Source: Mermis nigrescens (taxonomy: Eukaryota; Nematoda; Enoplea; Mermithida; Mermithidae). From it: 64,000 bases of DNA. Positions 12,198-22,210 of the stretch are shown here, piece after piece (position 1 is the stretch's first letter; every line of letters starts with the position of its first letter). The notes below the pieces were generated by a model that was not told the origin of the DNA, searched no databases, and worked only from the letters and a program-made list of their open reading frames with translations. The DNA lies in assembly GCA_036768485.1 (NCBI GenBank), contig JAVLUZ010000141.1, positions 4,663,349 through 4,727,348 of the forward strand, given 5' to 3'. The translations under genes and the position numbers were made by a program.

Positions 12198-12631
12198 CAG
12201 TGTTTTTTTGTGTTCGGCAAAGATTTTTCCCGATGTACAAAGACTTTAGGGGACCGTCTTTGTACATGTACAAAGATTTTTGAGAAAGATAAAAACTGCT
12301 AAAAAGGTTTGAAATTCGCAAACGAAATGAGTAATTGTGTGTTCTATATATCGTTATAATGTCAGAAATTGCATTTTGAAAGGAAAAATGTCAAATTTTT
12401 CGGCGCTTCGCGCCGTTTTGAGACGATTATCAGTGAATTTTACACTCAGAAACCCAGAATTTAGCTAAAATACACTACCAAAGGTCGAACAAGTCTGTTT
12501 TGCCGCACTAAAATCGCTACTGTACCATAATATAATAGAGTATCCAAAAATTTGTGTGTACAAAATGTACAAAGACTTTTAGGGACCATCTTTGTAAATG
12601 TACAAACGGACCTTGTACAAAAAAAACACTG
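12198..12631 (+). mobile_element. TACAAAG-family hAT-type MITE
   Basis: Ends CAGTGTTTTTTTGTG and TACAAAAAAAACACTG. The interior order is GTACATGTACAAAG, the hairpin CGGCGCTTCGCGCCG at 12401-12415, the CTAAAATACACTACCAAAGG block, and a second GTACAAA cluster. It is the clearest uninterrupted copy. Its right edge abuts the hAT element at 12637. Confidence 0.8.
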
Positions 12632-13055
12632 TCTGTCATAGCCGTGCCTAGGGGGGTGTGAACTGTGCGGCCGCACAGGGCCGCTAAAAAAGTTATAGTG
12701 CATGCCGTATAGAATTCATTTTTTTGGCGGCCCCCTTACAATAATTCGATACATACGTTCAAAAGGATCGATTTTTCGACGTTCTAATGCAAACACAGTC
12801 AGTTAAAAATCTTTACTTGCATTTTTAAGAGAACGCTGACTGAGCTATACTTGTTCTCATTTTTCAGACATATTGTTGATTTTTCTGTTGCAATAATGTG
12901 TGTCCAGAGAAGATTGAGTTCGGAAAGGCTAAAATGTCAAAATTTTCCGGCGCTTTGCACCGATCCATAGATCAAATGAATTTAAAAGCTTGAATCAGCT
13001 GAAATAATCTAGCACTTCACATCACTAGTAATTTAATGCACTATTTGTTCATTGA

Positions 13056-13388
13056 ATGAAAGTGCGCATGCTTGTTGAGCATAAAACTAAAAGTGCGAAA
13101 ATGATTGTGTACCAGTTTGTCTATTCTTTGCTTCTTTGTCTTTCTTTACAAGGACACAATCCTATTTTGAATGAAAGAAATGATGTCAGAATTTTCTGTA
13201 TGTTTTTGTGCATTTCCTGTTTTCTGAAGTGCATCTTTTTCAATAAGAAGGCCACAAATGGGCCTGAAAAGGGTGAGAACAAAAACTTCAATTTATACAT
13301 TTTTCTATATCTTATTGGCAGCGACCCGTTGCTGCACTATGTAATTAGCAGAGGTCGAAAAACGCATTTCAGCTCAGAAGTTTTGTGA
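13056..13388 (+). pseudogene. hAT transposase fragment, middle part (weak)
   Basis: A 110-residue open stretch with LCLSLQGHNPILNERND and LIGSDPLLHYVISRGRKTHF. These resemble the LxxRGH...GNFLxLL and DPxLxxH...YLS segments of ZMYM/ZBED-type hAT transposases. The match is from memory and partial. Its position ahead of the clear C-terminal piece in the same element supports it. Confidence 0.45.
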
Positions 13389-13867
13389 GATGTAAGAGTT
13401 CATCAATTTTGAGTGTTTTGGGCTCCATTCAGGACCGAAATTCGGCCGTTTTTGCGAAAATTTTAACGTTATTATTTGACATTAAAATGCTTTTTTACAA
13501 AATTTGTAGGGACTCTGTCCGGACCCCGCAGGGAACGCTTGACCGCGCCACCTAAGACTCCCGCAGCTATGTGGGCAGCAAAAAATCCAGGGGGGTGGGT
13601 GCAAGGTTTTTAGAGGTCGAAAAATGGTCTTAAAAATGATGGTATGGCTAAGAAATACCGTTTTCGAGGTTTCTCATTGAGCACTACCCACGAATACCAG
13701 CTTTAAAAACATGGGAAGATGATGAATCGCTCAAGTCATGCACATGGACCAGACATGTACACTGAGCTAAAAGTACTTGCTCGATCAAGTCCAAATGAAT
13801 TAACTTCGCCACTAGCTACTCTTAAATATCTATCAAATGACTTCCAGGATGTTTTCCCGAACCTTAA

Positions 13868-14092
13868 TTGATTTCAGAATTTTACTTACAATACCTATTG
13901 CTGTGGCCATCAGCAGAACGTTCCTTCTCGGAACTGAAATTAATAAAGACATATTTGCGGTCAACTATGACTGATTCTCGTCTAAGTGCACTAGGGATTA
14001 TTTCAATTGAAAAGAATTTATCATCTTCGTTAGATTTTTTGCAATTGATTGACCAGTTTGCCGCTCAGAAAGCTAGGCAAGTTATTTTGTAA
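13868..14092 (+). pseudogene. hAT transposase C-terminal dimerisation domain
   Basis: A 74-residue open frame containing LLLWPSAERSFSELKLIKTY, then LRSTMTDSRLSALGIISIEK. This is the conserved C-terminal hAT dimerisation motif (xxERxFSxLKxIKxxLRSxMxxxRLxxLxxxxIE). A stop follows at 14090. No intact N-terminal half is present, so it is a relic. Confidence 0.9.
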
Positions 14093-14348
14093 TAAAGCAT
14101 GTCATCATTCACGAAATAGGTAATTTATTTGAGAAAAACATACGATACCTACTAAAAATAATGTAGCACAATATTTTGTTAGTAAATTTACAGTAAGATG
14201 CTAACTGCGATCATATAGGTACATATGTAAAGGATATACATAAGTGATAATTATGATGCCTATAATACCAGTTTTAAAATTATGGGGGCCGCCTAAAATA
14301 AGTTTCGCCCAGGGCCGCTAAACCTCTAAGCACGGCCCTGCTGTCTGT

Positions 14349-14855
14349 TAACCACTATTTACGATTTGGTCAATCAGTTCCGGATTTCACCCTTGCTGAC
14401 CACCTCGATCTTTCCCATATATGTATGCCCAACAAACGAAAACAAGATTAGTAATCAATTGAGGGAAAAGTACGGATACCTATGGCAGGTTTATTAAGCA
14501 ACGTTTTCCTTGCATTTACTGTTCGCATCTCCTTGAAATCATGCACTATCTGAATTTGCCGAAAAATAATTTCGAAATGTTATTTAAATTCCTCGAAAAG
14601 ACAGAAACTACGACTACGTCGCTACTCTTTAATCCTAAAGTTACAATCCTAATATCTCAGTAATGCTTTTTTGAAGCTTAGGATTTTGTGGAGAAAACGG
14701 TCAATCTTTCATTGATTACATACGGTGGTTTTAGTGGGACTTTTAGTGAGACTAGAGGCAAAATAGTAAACGAATACATTGTAGCGCTCTTATCGTTGAT
14801 TGTGAACTCCACTGCGTAATGAATAGGCTATATACGTACGTGCCGATCAGACACG
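14349..14855. other. Intron sequence, nothing recognised
   Basis: Nesprin intron between repeat copies; no feature supported. Confidence 0.4.
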
Positions 14856-14859
14856 CACA

Positions 14860-15090
14860 GCATAGAAATTGGAGGGGAGGTAGATATTCTAAAGTGCTTT
14901 CAGGGCCCAAAAATAGTGGATAGGCATGAAAAACATCGTTTTTCGACTTTTTTGACGATCCTCTATCTTTCTAGAGCATAAAAACCGAAAAACTTTCGAG
15001 AAAAAATCAAAAATTTCGAATAAATTTAACGAAATATAGTCAAAAAATGAATATGTGGCGCGAATCGCCGAAAATCTGACTGTTTCGTTT
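14860..15090. repeat. GGAATTCTGG-family repeat copy
   Basis: Contains CAGCATAGAAATTGGAGGGG, the AAAACATCGTTTTTCGAC and GACGATCCTCTATCTTTCTAG blocks, and a GGCGCGAATCGCCG hairpin near 15058-15071. Same order as 16480, 30440, 31783 and 61513. Confidence 0.6.
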
Positions 15091-15809
15091 CAAATAGATA
15101 GCCAGCCGATCCATTACGCTGCTAATTCATCGCTTGTTCCAAATTCATTTTAATGTAACCTAGAGTTTCGTGTAAATTTTGGTTTCCTTAATTGCTCATC
15201 AATTTTTAATACATCGATTCGCTCAAGGTGCGAAATGAAATCTTTGCTTTGTCCCGCTCTAATTGACACGTTTTAGCTTCGATTTCGGATGCAGAACTGC
15301 ATCATTGCTGTGCAAACAATAACACGGCCGATAATGGGCGCGGTTTTGGTGAAAATTTTATCGCTTTTCATATTATTTCGTGTCCCTGAGCATATGCGTG
15401 ACCGACTAACGTACAATTGATATTTTGGTTCATATTGTTCGGCTATTATTAACCCATTTTCATGTAATGCGTGTCTTTTGAAACATCCGTGGCGTATTCC
15501 TACACTAATATTCTAACCATATGTTCCATTCAAGCTTTGTGCATATTTTAAGTAGTGTTGCATTACCTATCGTTGCTCCGATTATCCAGCAACCAGCTGT
15601 TCGTTACCTGTAAATCCGCGATCCGCATTAATATTCGTGTTTTGTTGGCTAGCTAGTCTTTTTTCTATTGCTTTCAAACACTTTCTTGCTTTACCCGCTG
15701 CTTCCACTCCATTAGGATACATTAGCTAAGAATGTAGAAGTCTGAGTGTGCTTTCATGTGTTTCACTGACAGTTTGATTCAACTTGTGAAATTTCAGATA
15801 TACGGATCC

Positions 15810-16152
15810 AGACCAGGCTCGTATCTAGGATTCGCTCATGGAAGGGCGTGCTCAAGATAAACTGGCTTACATCTCTGAAACTAAGCTGGGTTGGCTAGTA
15901 AAAACAGCATTTTTCCAGTTTTTTCCAACATGCTTTATTAATTAAGATAATAAAATTCAAACTTTTCGAAAAATATTGTCTTTCAGTAGGTTGTGAAAAG
16001 TGTCGTTTTTTGATTGCGCTTGAGGCGGAATTATTAAAATTACTTCGTATGGCACGAAGCCCGTGAAATTTTGGAGCTTCTGTAACAAATAGTGATTTCT
16101 TTATATTTTCAGGGGCAGCTGCTCCTTCAATCACTTCTTATTACGGTCCTGC
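15810..16152. mobile_element. CAGG-ended repeat element
   Basis: Left CAGGCTCGTATCTAGG and right ATTACGGTCCTG are imperfect inverted ends like those of 43492 and 53109. No clear target duplication. Contains a decayed GGCACGAAGCCCG hairpin. Confidence 0.5.
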
Positions 16153-16244
16153 ATGTATATTCATGAATTAATCCGTAATAATGACTTTATTTGATCCTGA
16201 ATCGGGATACATGTCAAAATTGGTTAAAATGAAAGTTGACAATT

Positions 16245-16850
16245 GCTACACTCTTTCTTTTTGTTCACTTTTTTGAGGGTAAAGGTACTCTCGGAATTTC
16301 CTGACGCTTCGCGCAGGGTTTTTGTCCTCATTACTGAGGAAAAGTCTAAAGAGAAACAAACTAGATTAATGAATCAAAAAATTTTTTGACTGATGAATAA
16401 AAAACGCCCAAACGCCGTCAAATTGGATTTAAAAGCATTAAGACAGTCTACTTCATAGAAACATTTTGTATTGGCTACTGTTATTCAATCTGGGGTGAAA
16501 AATTTCTGGGGATGTAAACTTTTCTAAAGGCTTCACACACCCCTTCCCAGCCCTCTTAATTTCATGTATGCTCAAAATGTAAAAGTATAAAGGAATTTCG
16601 AAAAAGTATGAAATAAATTGAACAAAATAGGTATAGTCAAAAAATGGGTGCATGGCGCGAAGCGCCGAAAATCTTACTTTTGAGCGGATAGATAGCTGAA
16701 AACGCTTCGAACACTACCTTTTCTACGAATTTTTTTGGAAAATCGCAAATTCTAGGCTGGGTGAAAAATTTCTGAGGGTGTGAAATTTCTGGAGGGCTGA
16801 AACCCCTCCCCAACTCTCCAAAATCATGTATGCTCCTTATCGTTTTATCC
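16245..16850. repeat. GGAATTCTGG-family repeat copies
   Basis: A partial copy (about 16260-16420) and a second (about 16480-16835) with a terminal CCCCAACTCTCC and ATCATGTATGCTC. The hairpin TGGCGCGAAGCGCCG is at about 16654-16668. Ends are not sharp. Confidence 0.5.
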
Positions 16851-18430
16851 CATGAATAGTAGCTTAGTTACTCCAGTTGCTTATGTACTTGGTCACTCGA
16901 TCACTAGTTCGATTACTCTTGCACTCTTGTACTTAAAACCGGCAGCAAATTGCATTTTTAGACAAAGCAGTTATATAATGACCGTCCTCATCCAATGTTT
17001 TGATATTTTATTTTAAAATGTTTCTTCCTTTCCCACAAAATGCGTCGAAATTACATAATCGATCGATGAATTCCGCTTCATGCTTGGAATATGTTTACTT
17101 TATTATCGTCACGCCCGAAATTTATTTACTTGGTCGGTTAGGAGAAAAAGTTGTATGACGATTACTTCTTTCTGCATGTTGGCTGAAAATCTGCAGTCGA
17201 TGCAGTTAAAAGTTTATTCGTTGTGTTTTACTACATTAACGTGGCTCTAGATTGAGTAGTAATGCAGTACAATGTTGGATACCTTTAGGTGAAAATTGCG
17301 AGTGGTTGAATGGAACCGGATTTTTAGAAAAGTTGCTAATACACATTGCACTCTCTATGCTTTTGCATTGAAAATTTGTTCATTTTCGACTTGTCCTTTA
17401 ATCTCGACCCCATAGCTTTTCATTGCGCAGCAACATGCCTAAAAATCGAGTTATCTATTACGACTGATTTATCTGTTATTACGCTGCATGAAATATGATC
17501 GAACTAATCAACCTTGATTTTGTCCAGTATAAATCCTACGCTACATTTTGTTATTTGCTCGGATAATAGACTTTTGTTTCCATTAAAGTTTGTTGCTTTC
17601 TGATAATTTGATGAATAGATTTACTATAATTGGCTTTTTGTCTCGAATTCTTTATTATTATCATATTTTGCGATTGACTTGAAAAATCATGGGCAAAAGG
17701 CTCATCATAGGTTTGGTTGGAATACCTATCTGATGCTTTCTTTGCTCTCCTAAAACTCTCAGTCAGAAGGCAATCTTCTACTGACGTCGCAGATCATCTC
17801 TATTCTCTATTATAATTGCTCGGTCATATTTTTCCTTAAAAAAAGATTCAAAACTAGCGAAAGTTCAAAAATCACTAAATTGAGAATCTGTTGCTAAACT
17901 AACTAGATGTTGATTTCAAATTGTTTGTTGCTTTACACCGTAAAACAAGATTTCGTCCATTTTTTATCTTAAGATTGACATCAGTTTTTTAAGTTGTTTT
18001 GGAAAATTTTTAAACTTTCTATCGTTAAAGGGGTCGTACATTGTTTTTCTAAAATATTAGATTTCATTCTTGCATTGCATCCGTATGGTGAAGAACATCC
18101 ACTCCTTTGAGACATGGTCTGCTGTCACATTGATGATAATCACATTTGCATGCTAGTCATATTAATCAGATGTCGCTTTGTGTTTACATGGCAACTGTTT
18201 AATTTATCTGGTTGAGTCAAAATTTTATTGATATAAACAGTAGAATATATTTATCAAGTCTTTTGCTCAATCTCTATCGCTTATGGGTGTGCCTTTCCGG
18301 ATTTGCGTCATGACTAATAAAATTAGGCCACTTTTTCGGCTCATAGCTAAAGCATCATTTTACGTAGCATGAAATTCATATCATTTATTTAACGATAGAG
18401 TACCCCTTCGAATGTGTCATTTTATTGCAG
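16850..18430. other. Intron sequence, nothing recognised
   Basis: About 1.6 kb of AT-rich intron with no repeat family, ORF or RNA that I can support, ending at the acceptor of exon 18431. Confidence 0.45.
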
Positions 18431-18486
18431 TGTCGCGTGGGAAAAGTAGACAAGCTGGTGGCGCAACTGTCCGTTTATTTAAGCAG
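18431..18486 (+). CDS. Nesprin short exon
   Basis: The acceptor is TTTTATTGCAG and the donor is AAGCAG|GTATCC. It enters in phase 0 (matching 10756) and leaves in phase 2. It codes CRVGKVDKLVAQLSVYLS plus two bases. The helical LVAQLSVYL fits continuation of the repeat ended by LSLKQQ. Its phase-2 end does not fit the phase-0 start at 21902, so another exon is needed between them (see 21448). Confidence 0.55.
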
Positions 18487-19607
18487 GTATCCGAAGCGGA
18501 TTGTGTTCGCTTATTTAATCTTTCATACGGCTTACAAGTTAAATAGCACCCGTTTTGTTTACGTTCACGCTATATGCATTTGATTCGGTCTAGTATTTGC
18601 TCATTTTTATATTAAACAGCCTTTTTGTCAATTATTTCTCTATTTTCTAAAAGTGAACAAGAGCGATCAGTACAGTAATTTGCTACGTTTTTTGTCAAGC
18701 TTTTGATATACTGGCACACTGTGCCTTTACGGGGTTTGGAAATGGTCTGGGTCCGAGTGGTTATGCTCCGCCTGACATGCCTCGTGGTCAGGCGATGCTA
18801 AAGGTCTATATTTTTATTTATTTATCCAAAAATTTTCATTCACTGTTTCGCTTCGCTTAATTGTTTAACTTTTCTGCCAAAATTTGTGTTTCCGTTCATC
18901 TCGTTCTAACCATCTCTAAGTCTGTAGCGCAAAATTTACAACATGTGCTTCATCTAAAAAACAAGAAGCCTCATCTGAATGTTTGTTATGGTTGTCTTTT
19001 CAAAATGTGAGTATAGTGCGCATTTAGGTTGGGCCATTGATCATGACAGTGCGACTTGCCATGTTTGTTTTCCTCTGAATGCCGTATCAAATAAAAAACG
19101 CGAGGGAGTGATTGTCGTATTTTCTACATTCCGTACTTTACGAGGGAATTTGCGTACGAGACTTTAGTTTGTCTGTGCACTGCTGTACAGTAAGACACTG
19201 TGGCTTTAGCAAAGTAACACTCGCGAGAACATTACTTTTTACGTTGACTCGACCCACTACCAACACTGTGCACTCTGCGATCGCTTTCGATCACAATCTT
19301 GTTTGCCATTCAATTTTTTTACAGAATGTATCTTACGTTGAGACTCTTTCACCTTAACTGTTGTTTTATGACGGAGAAGGCATTTCTACCAATATACGAT
19401 GTTGGAATCTTGATTTTTTCCTCATCGTACTTACATGAAATTCGGCAGTAATGGGGATTACTGTCTTATCTAGTTTTGCTTAAAATTTTTATTTGCTCAT
19501 CATCTTTTGGGATGGATTAGCGCGTTCTTTCCGATTCTGGGCGCTTATCAATCAAATAAGTATTACGGACGCTTTGTATAATACTTCCTGTTCCTGTCTT
19601 GGTTCTC
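18487..19607. other. Intron sequence with unassigned open stretches
   Basis: It contains a well formed GTGAGT donor at 19006 preceded by an open segment from 18921, and a short hairpin with CGCCTGAC and GTCAGGCG arms at 18769-18794. Neither could be tied to the nesprin reading frame. Confidence 0.35.
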
Positions 19608-19615
19608 GTTCTAGA

Positions 19616-21176
19616 CAGTGTTTTTTTTGTACTCGGCAAAGATTTTTCCCGATCAGGCTTTTTAGCGCCACCCCCATTTGCGCAGCCGCTAATGGAGGGC
19701 GTCGGACGTTTGCGCAGAGAAGCTCATATTTGCACAATAAAATATTTTATGCTTAGAAACTAAAATGCAATATCAATACACTAAGCGTAAGATTATAAGT
19801 ATTTATCTGCTCATTTTTGTTAGATGCTGTAGCGTTCACTATGCAGGCGATGCAAAACTGGCTACTACGCGTATTTTTTATGCGCCTATATGATCCGCCT
19901 TCTGCATTCTATTTCCGGAATGAATATCTAATGAGCTTCATTTCGTACAACTTTCAAGCACGTGTGAACGAGGTTTAACATTGTACATTGTTGAGTGAAA
20001 CAACGATCCTTGAATCTGAATCCGATTTGCAGTTTCATGCTACGAGCATAGTACAGTTTTACTGTCCATGCAGCTATATATTGCGAATTTGTTAAATAAT
20101 TACTGACATTTTTGTCTTCTAATTCTAAGATCAATTAATAATAATTTGAAATGATTCATTTCAGGTCATTTGCGATGTGATTTGCGATGTTTTAATAAAG
20201 AATGTACCAGTGCTTTGCTGTGATGATAGTAATAAAATGTTAAATGACTATATGGAACAACACTTATTTGTTCGAAAAAGAAAGTTTCAATTCACTTCAA
20301 CTCCTTCAATCATTTTCTCATTCATTTCTCTTCATTTTTCTTATTTTCGATGGTCAGAATTTTTCCTTTGCGCACTGCGCAAATGTCCGAAAATTCTCAT
20401 TTGCGCGCGGCCACTTTTCTTTGCGCTGCGCTAAAAAACAGTGTTCCCGATATACAAAGACTTTTCGGGACCGCCTTTGTACATGTACAAAGATTTTAGG
20501 GAAGACAAAAATTGCAAAAAAAGGTCTGAGATTAGCAAAAATTTTCGGCGCTTCGCGCCGAAATGAGTAATTATGTGTTCTATATATCTTTATAATGACA
20601 GAAATTGCATTTCAAAAGGAAAAATGTCAAATTTTTCAGCGCTTCGCGCCGTTTCCAGACGGTTCTTAGTGATTTGTGCCCTAAGAGACCCAGAAATTAA
20701 GTAAAATACACTACCAAAAGTCGAACAATTCTGTTTTTGCCACACTAAAATCGCTACTGTACCATATTACAGTACCCAAAAATTTGTGTGTACAAAATGT
20801 ACAAAGTTTTTTTGGGATTGACAAAAACTGTAAAAAGGTGCAAAATACTCAAAAAATTTTGGCGCTTCGCCCCGAAATGAGTAATTGTTTGTCCTATGTA
20901 TCATTAAAATGGCAGACTTTGCATTTAGAATGGAAAAATGTCAAAGTTTTCGGCGGTTCGCGCCGTTTTGAGCCAATTTTTAATAATTTTTGGCGTCAGA
21001 AAGCCAGAAATTAGCTAAAAATACACTACCAAAAGATCGAAAACCCTGTTTTACCACACTAAAATCGCTACTGTACTATATTATAGTACACAAAAATTTG
21101 CATGTACAAAATGTACAAAGACTTTTGGGGACCATCTTTGTACATGTACAAAGGGACCTTGTACAAAAAAACACTA
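19616..21176 (+). mobile_element. TACAAAG-family MITE (dimeric), interrupted
   Basis: Left end CAGTGTTTTTTTTGTACTCGG, right end TACAAAAAAACACTA. A perfect 8-bp duplication GTTCTAGA flanks it (19608-19615 and 21177-21184). It is split at 19653/20444 by another element. The right part holds two successive family units, with hairpin motifs near 20546, 20638, 20860 and 20951. Confidence 0.85.
19654..20443. mobile_element. hAT-type element nested in TACAAAG MITE
   Basis: Inverted ends CAGGCTTTTTAGCGC and GCGCTAAAAAACAGTG. A perfect 8-bp duplication TTCCCGAT (19646-19653 and 20444-20451) lies within the host MITE sequence. 790 bp, with TTTGCGCACTGCGCAAA palindromes near the right end and no recognised transposase. 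Confidence 0.85.
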
Positions 21177-21447
21177 GTTCTAGATCACTGAACATCGTAT
21201 TTCTCTTGACATAATAGGTATATTGCTATGTGTACATATTTGGCAACTTCTTCTTTTTTCTAACAGAGAATGATACAATATTTTGAGCATTTGTTGCATT
21301 ACTGCTGAATTTTGAAAATTGTGGAAATTGTACTATTTCAGACAGCCTTATCTATATTTTATGCTTACCAGAACGATTTTTAAATGCATATCTTGTCTTT
21401 TTGACATGCCAACGTGCCCATCTCCCACTTTAATTCCCTTACATCAG

Positions 21448-21484
21448 CAAATTATGTAATTTAGGAGCTAGCGTCTTAATTAAA
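21448..21484 (+). CDS. Candidate nesprin microexon
   Basis: A strong pyrimidine-rich acceptor (CTTTAATTCCCTTACATCAG) ends at 21447. Entered in phase 2, the sequence reads KLCNLGASVLIK and stops at AAA|GTGGAA in phase 0. That is exactly the phase change needed between 18486 and 21902. The donor is weak and the peptide has no diagnostic motif, so this is only the best-fitting candidate. It is not confirmed. Confidence 0.3.
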
Positions 21485-21901
21485 GTGGAATTGATTGCGA
21501 TATGATCTTGTTTCTTTTTGTGATGGTACCTACTTTTGCACGTTTACTGTATTTAATAGAAATCCAGAATAGCATTCATCAGTTTTTATTGCAAGCCTGT
21601 CAAATAGCGTTTACGATGGCAGTTTGTGCACTTTTTGCGCTTTATTCGAAGGAAAAAGGCTTTTCGGGATTTTTTTCAGTACTAGGCACTACTGCTGCAA
21701 TTATCGCTGCTTACGATTCTTTCACAACGTATGAAAAATGAAATATTGCAGATTATTATCGGAGATCGTAGAAAAAACTATGCGACCGGCTTATCAGCGT
21801 TTGCTTTATTAAGTCGCCATTTATATATCTGCGTGTAGTATTTCGCGATCAATTTGGACATTTATTCACGTTTTAATTTACGGTATCGCAAATTCGTTCA
21901 G

Positions 21902-22210
21902 GTTTTACTTGGCGAAATTGAGTGCCGGGGCAGGTTTTTGTTGAACAATGCGCGAAATGAGTTATTGAGAGACCAACAAAACCAAGGACAACAAGATCGT
22001 ATTGAGTTCAAAAATCCACCTGACTCTATTGATGGCCATTTTTACCACCAGCGGTTGGATGGTGGTAATGGCCAATCGGCTCTGACGAATTGCAATTCCG
22101 AGAGAAGGCAGCGCATTTTGTTTTCGCTGGAAAATCGCTGGAAACGCTTGAGATTGAAAGCATTGGAATCTGCGATACAACTCGATTCGCATTTTGATTC
22201 GAATGATCAG
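21902..22210 (+). CDS. Nesprin exon (spectrin repeat start)
   Basis: The acceptor AAATTCGTTCAG ends at 21901 and the donor is GATCAG|GTTAGC; phase 0/0; 103 residues. The N-terminal part (VLLGEIECRGRFLLNNARNE) is helical, the middle is Asn/Gln/Gly-rich and probably a linker, and the C-terminal part (RILFSLENRWKRLRLKALES, then AIQLDSHF) has the RWxxLxxxALxxxxxLD pattern common in spectrin repeats. It joins in frame to 24808. Confidence 0.75.

Larger units (their letters stand above)
12637..14340 (+). mobile_element. hAT transposon with transposase remnants
   Basis: Inverted ends CATAGCCGTGCCTAGG and CTAAGCACGGCCCTG. It is flanked by a perfect 8-bp duplication, CTGTCTGT (12629-12636 and 14341-14348). 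The 1704-bp body keeps two pieces of a hAT transposase (see 13056 and 13868) but lacks the middle of the gene, and a repeat related to 28196-28470 interrupts it near 13565-13730. Non-autonomous in its present form. Confidence 0.9.

Noticed and set aside
15788..15890. Acceptor-like AAATTTCAG followed by an open stretch in a nesprin intron
   Set aside because: The following sequence is the left end of a CAGG-type repeat element (15810), and no suitable donor follows.
18740..18800. Possible tRNA (GTCCGAGTGGTTA resembles a Ser/Leu A box, followed by a stem-loop)
   Set aside because: No B box (GGTTCGANTCC) follows and no cloverleaf could be drawn.
18921..19005. Possible exon with strong GTGAGT donor
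   Set aside because: Entry in the required phase 2 hits a stop at once (CTG TAG); the other two frames do not fit the chain.
19824..19972. An apparent spectrin-like exon (QAMQNWLLR, long open frame, donor-like GTTTAA)
   Set aside because: It lies wholly inside the transposon 19654-20443, which has a perfect 8-bp duplication, and its phase does not fit the upstream exon at 18486.
20166..20210. Acceptor-like TTTCAG followed by an open frame (VICDVICDVLIKN)
   Set aside because: Also inside the nested element 19654-20443; no supporting motif.
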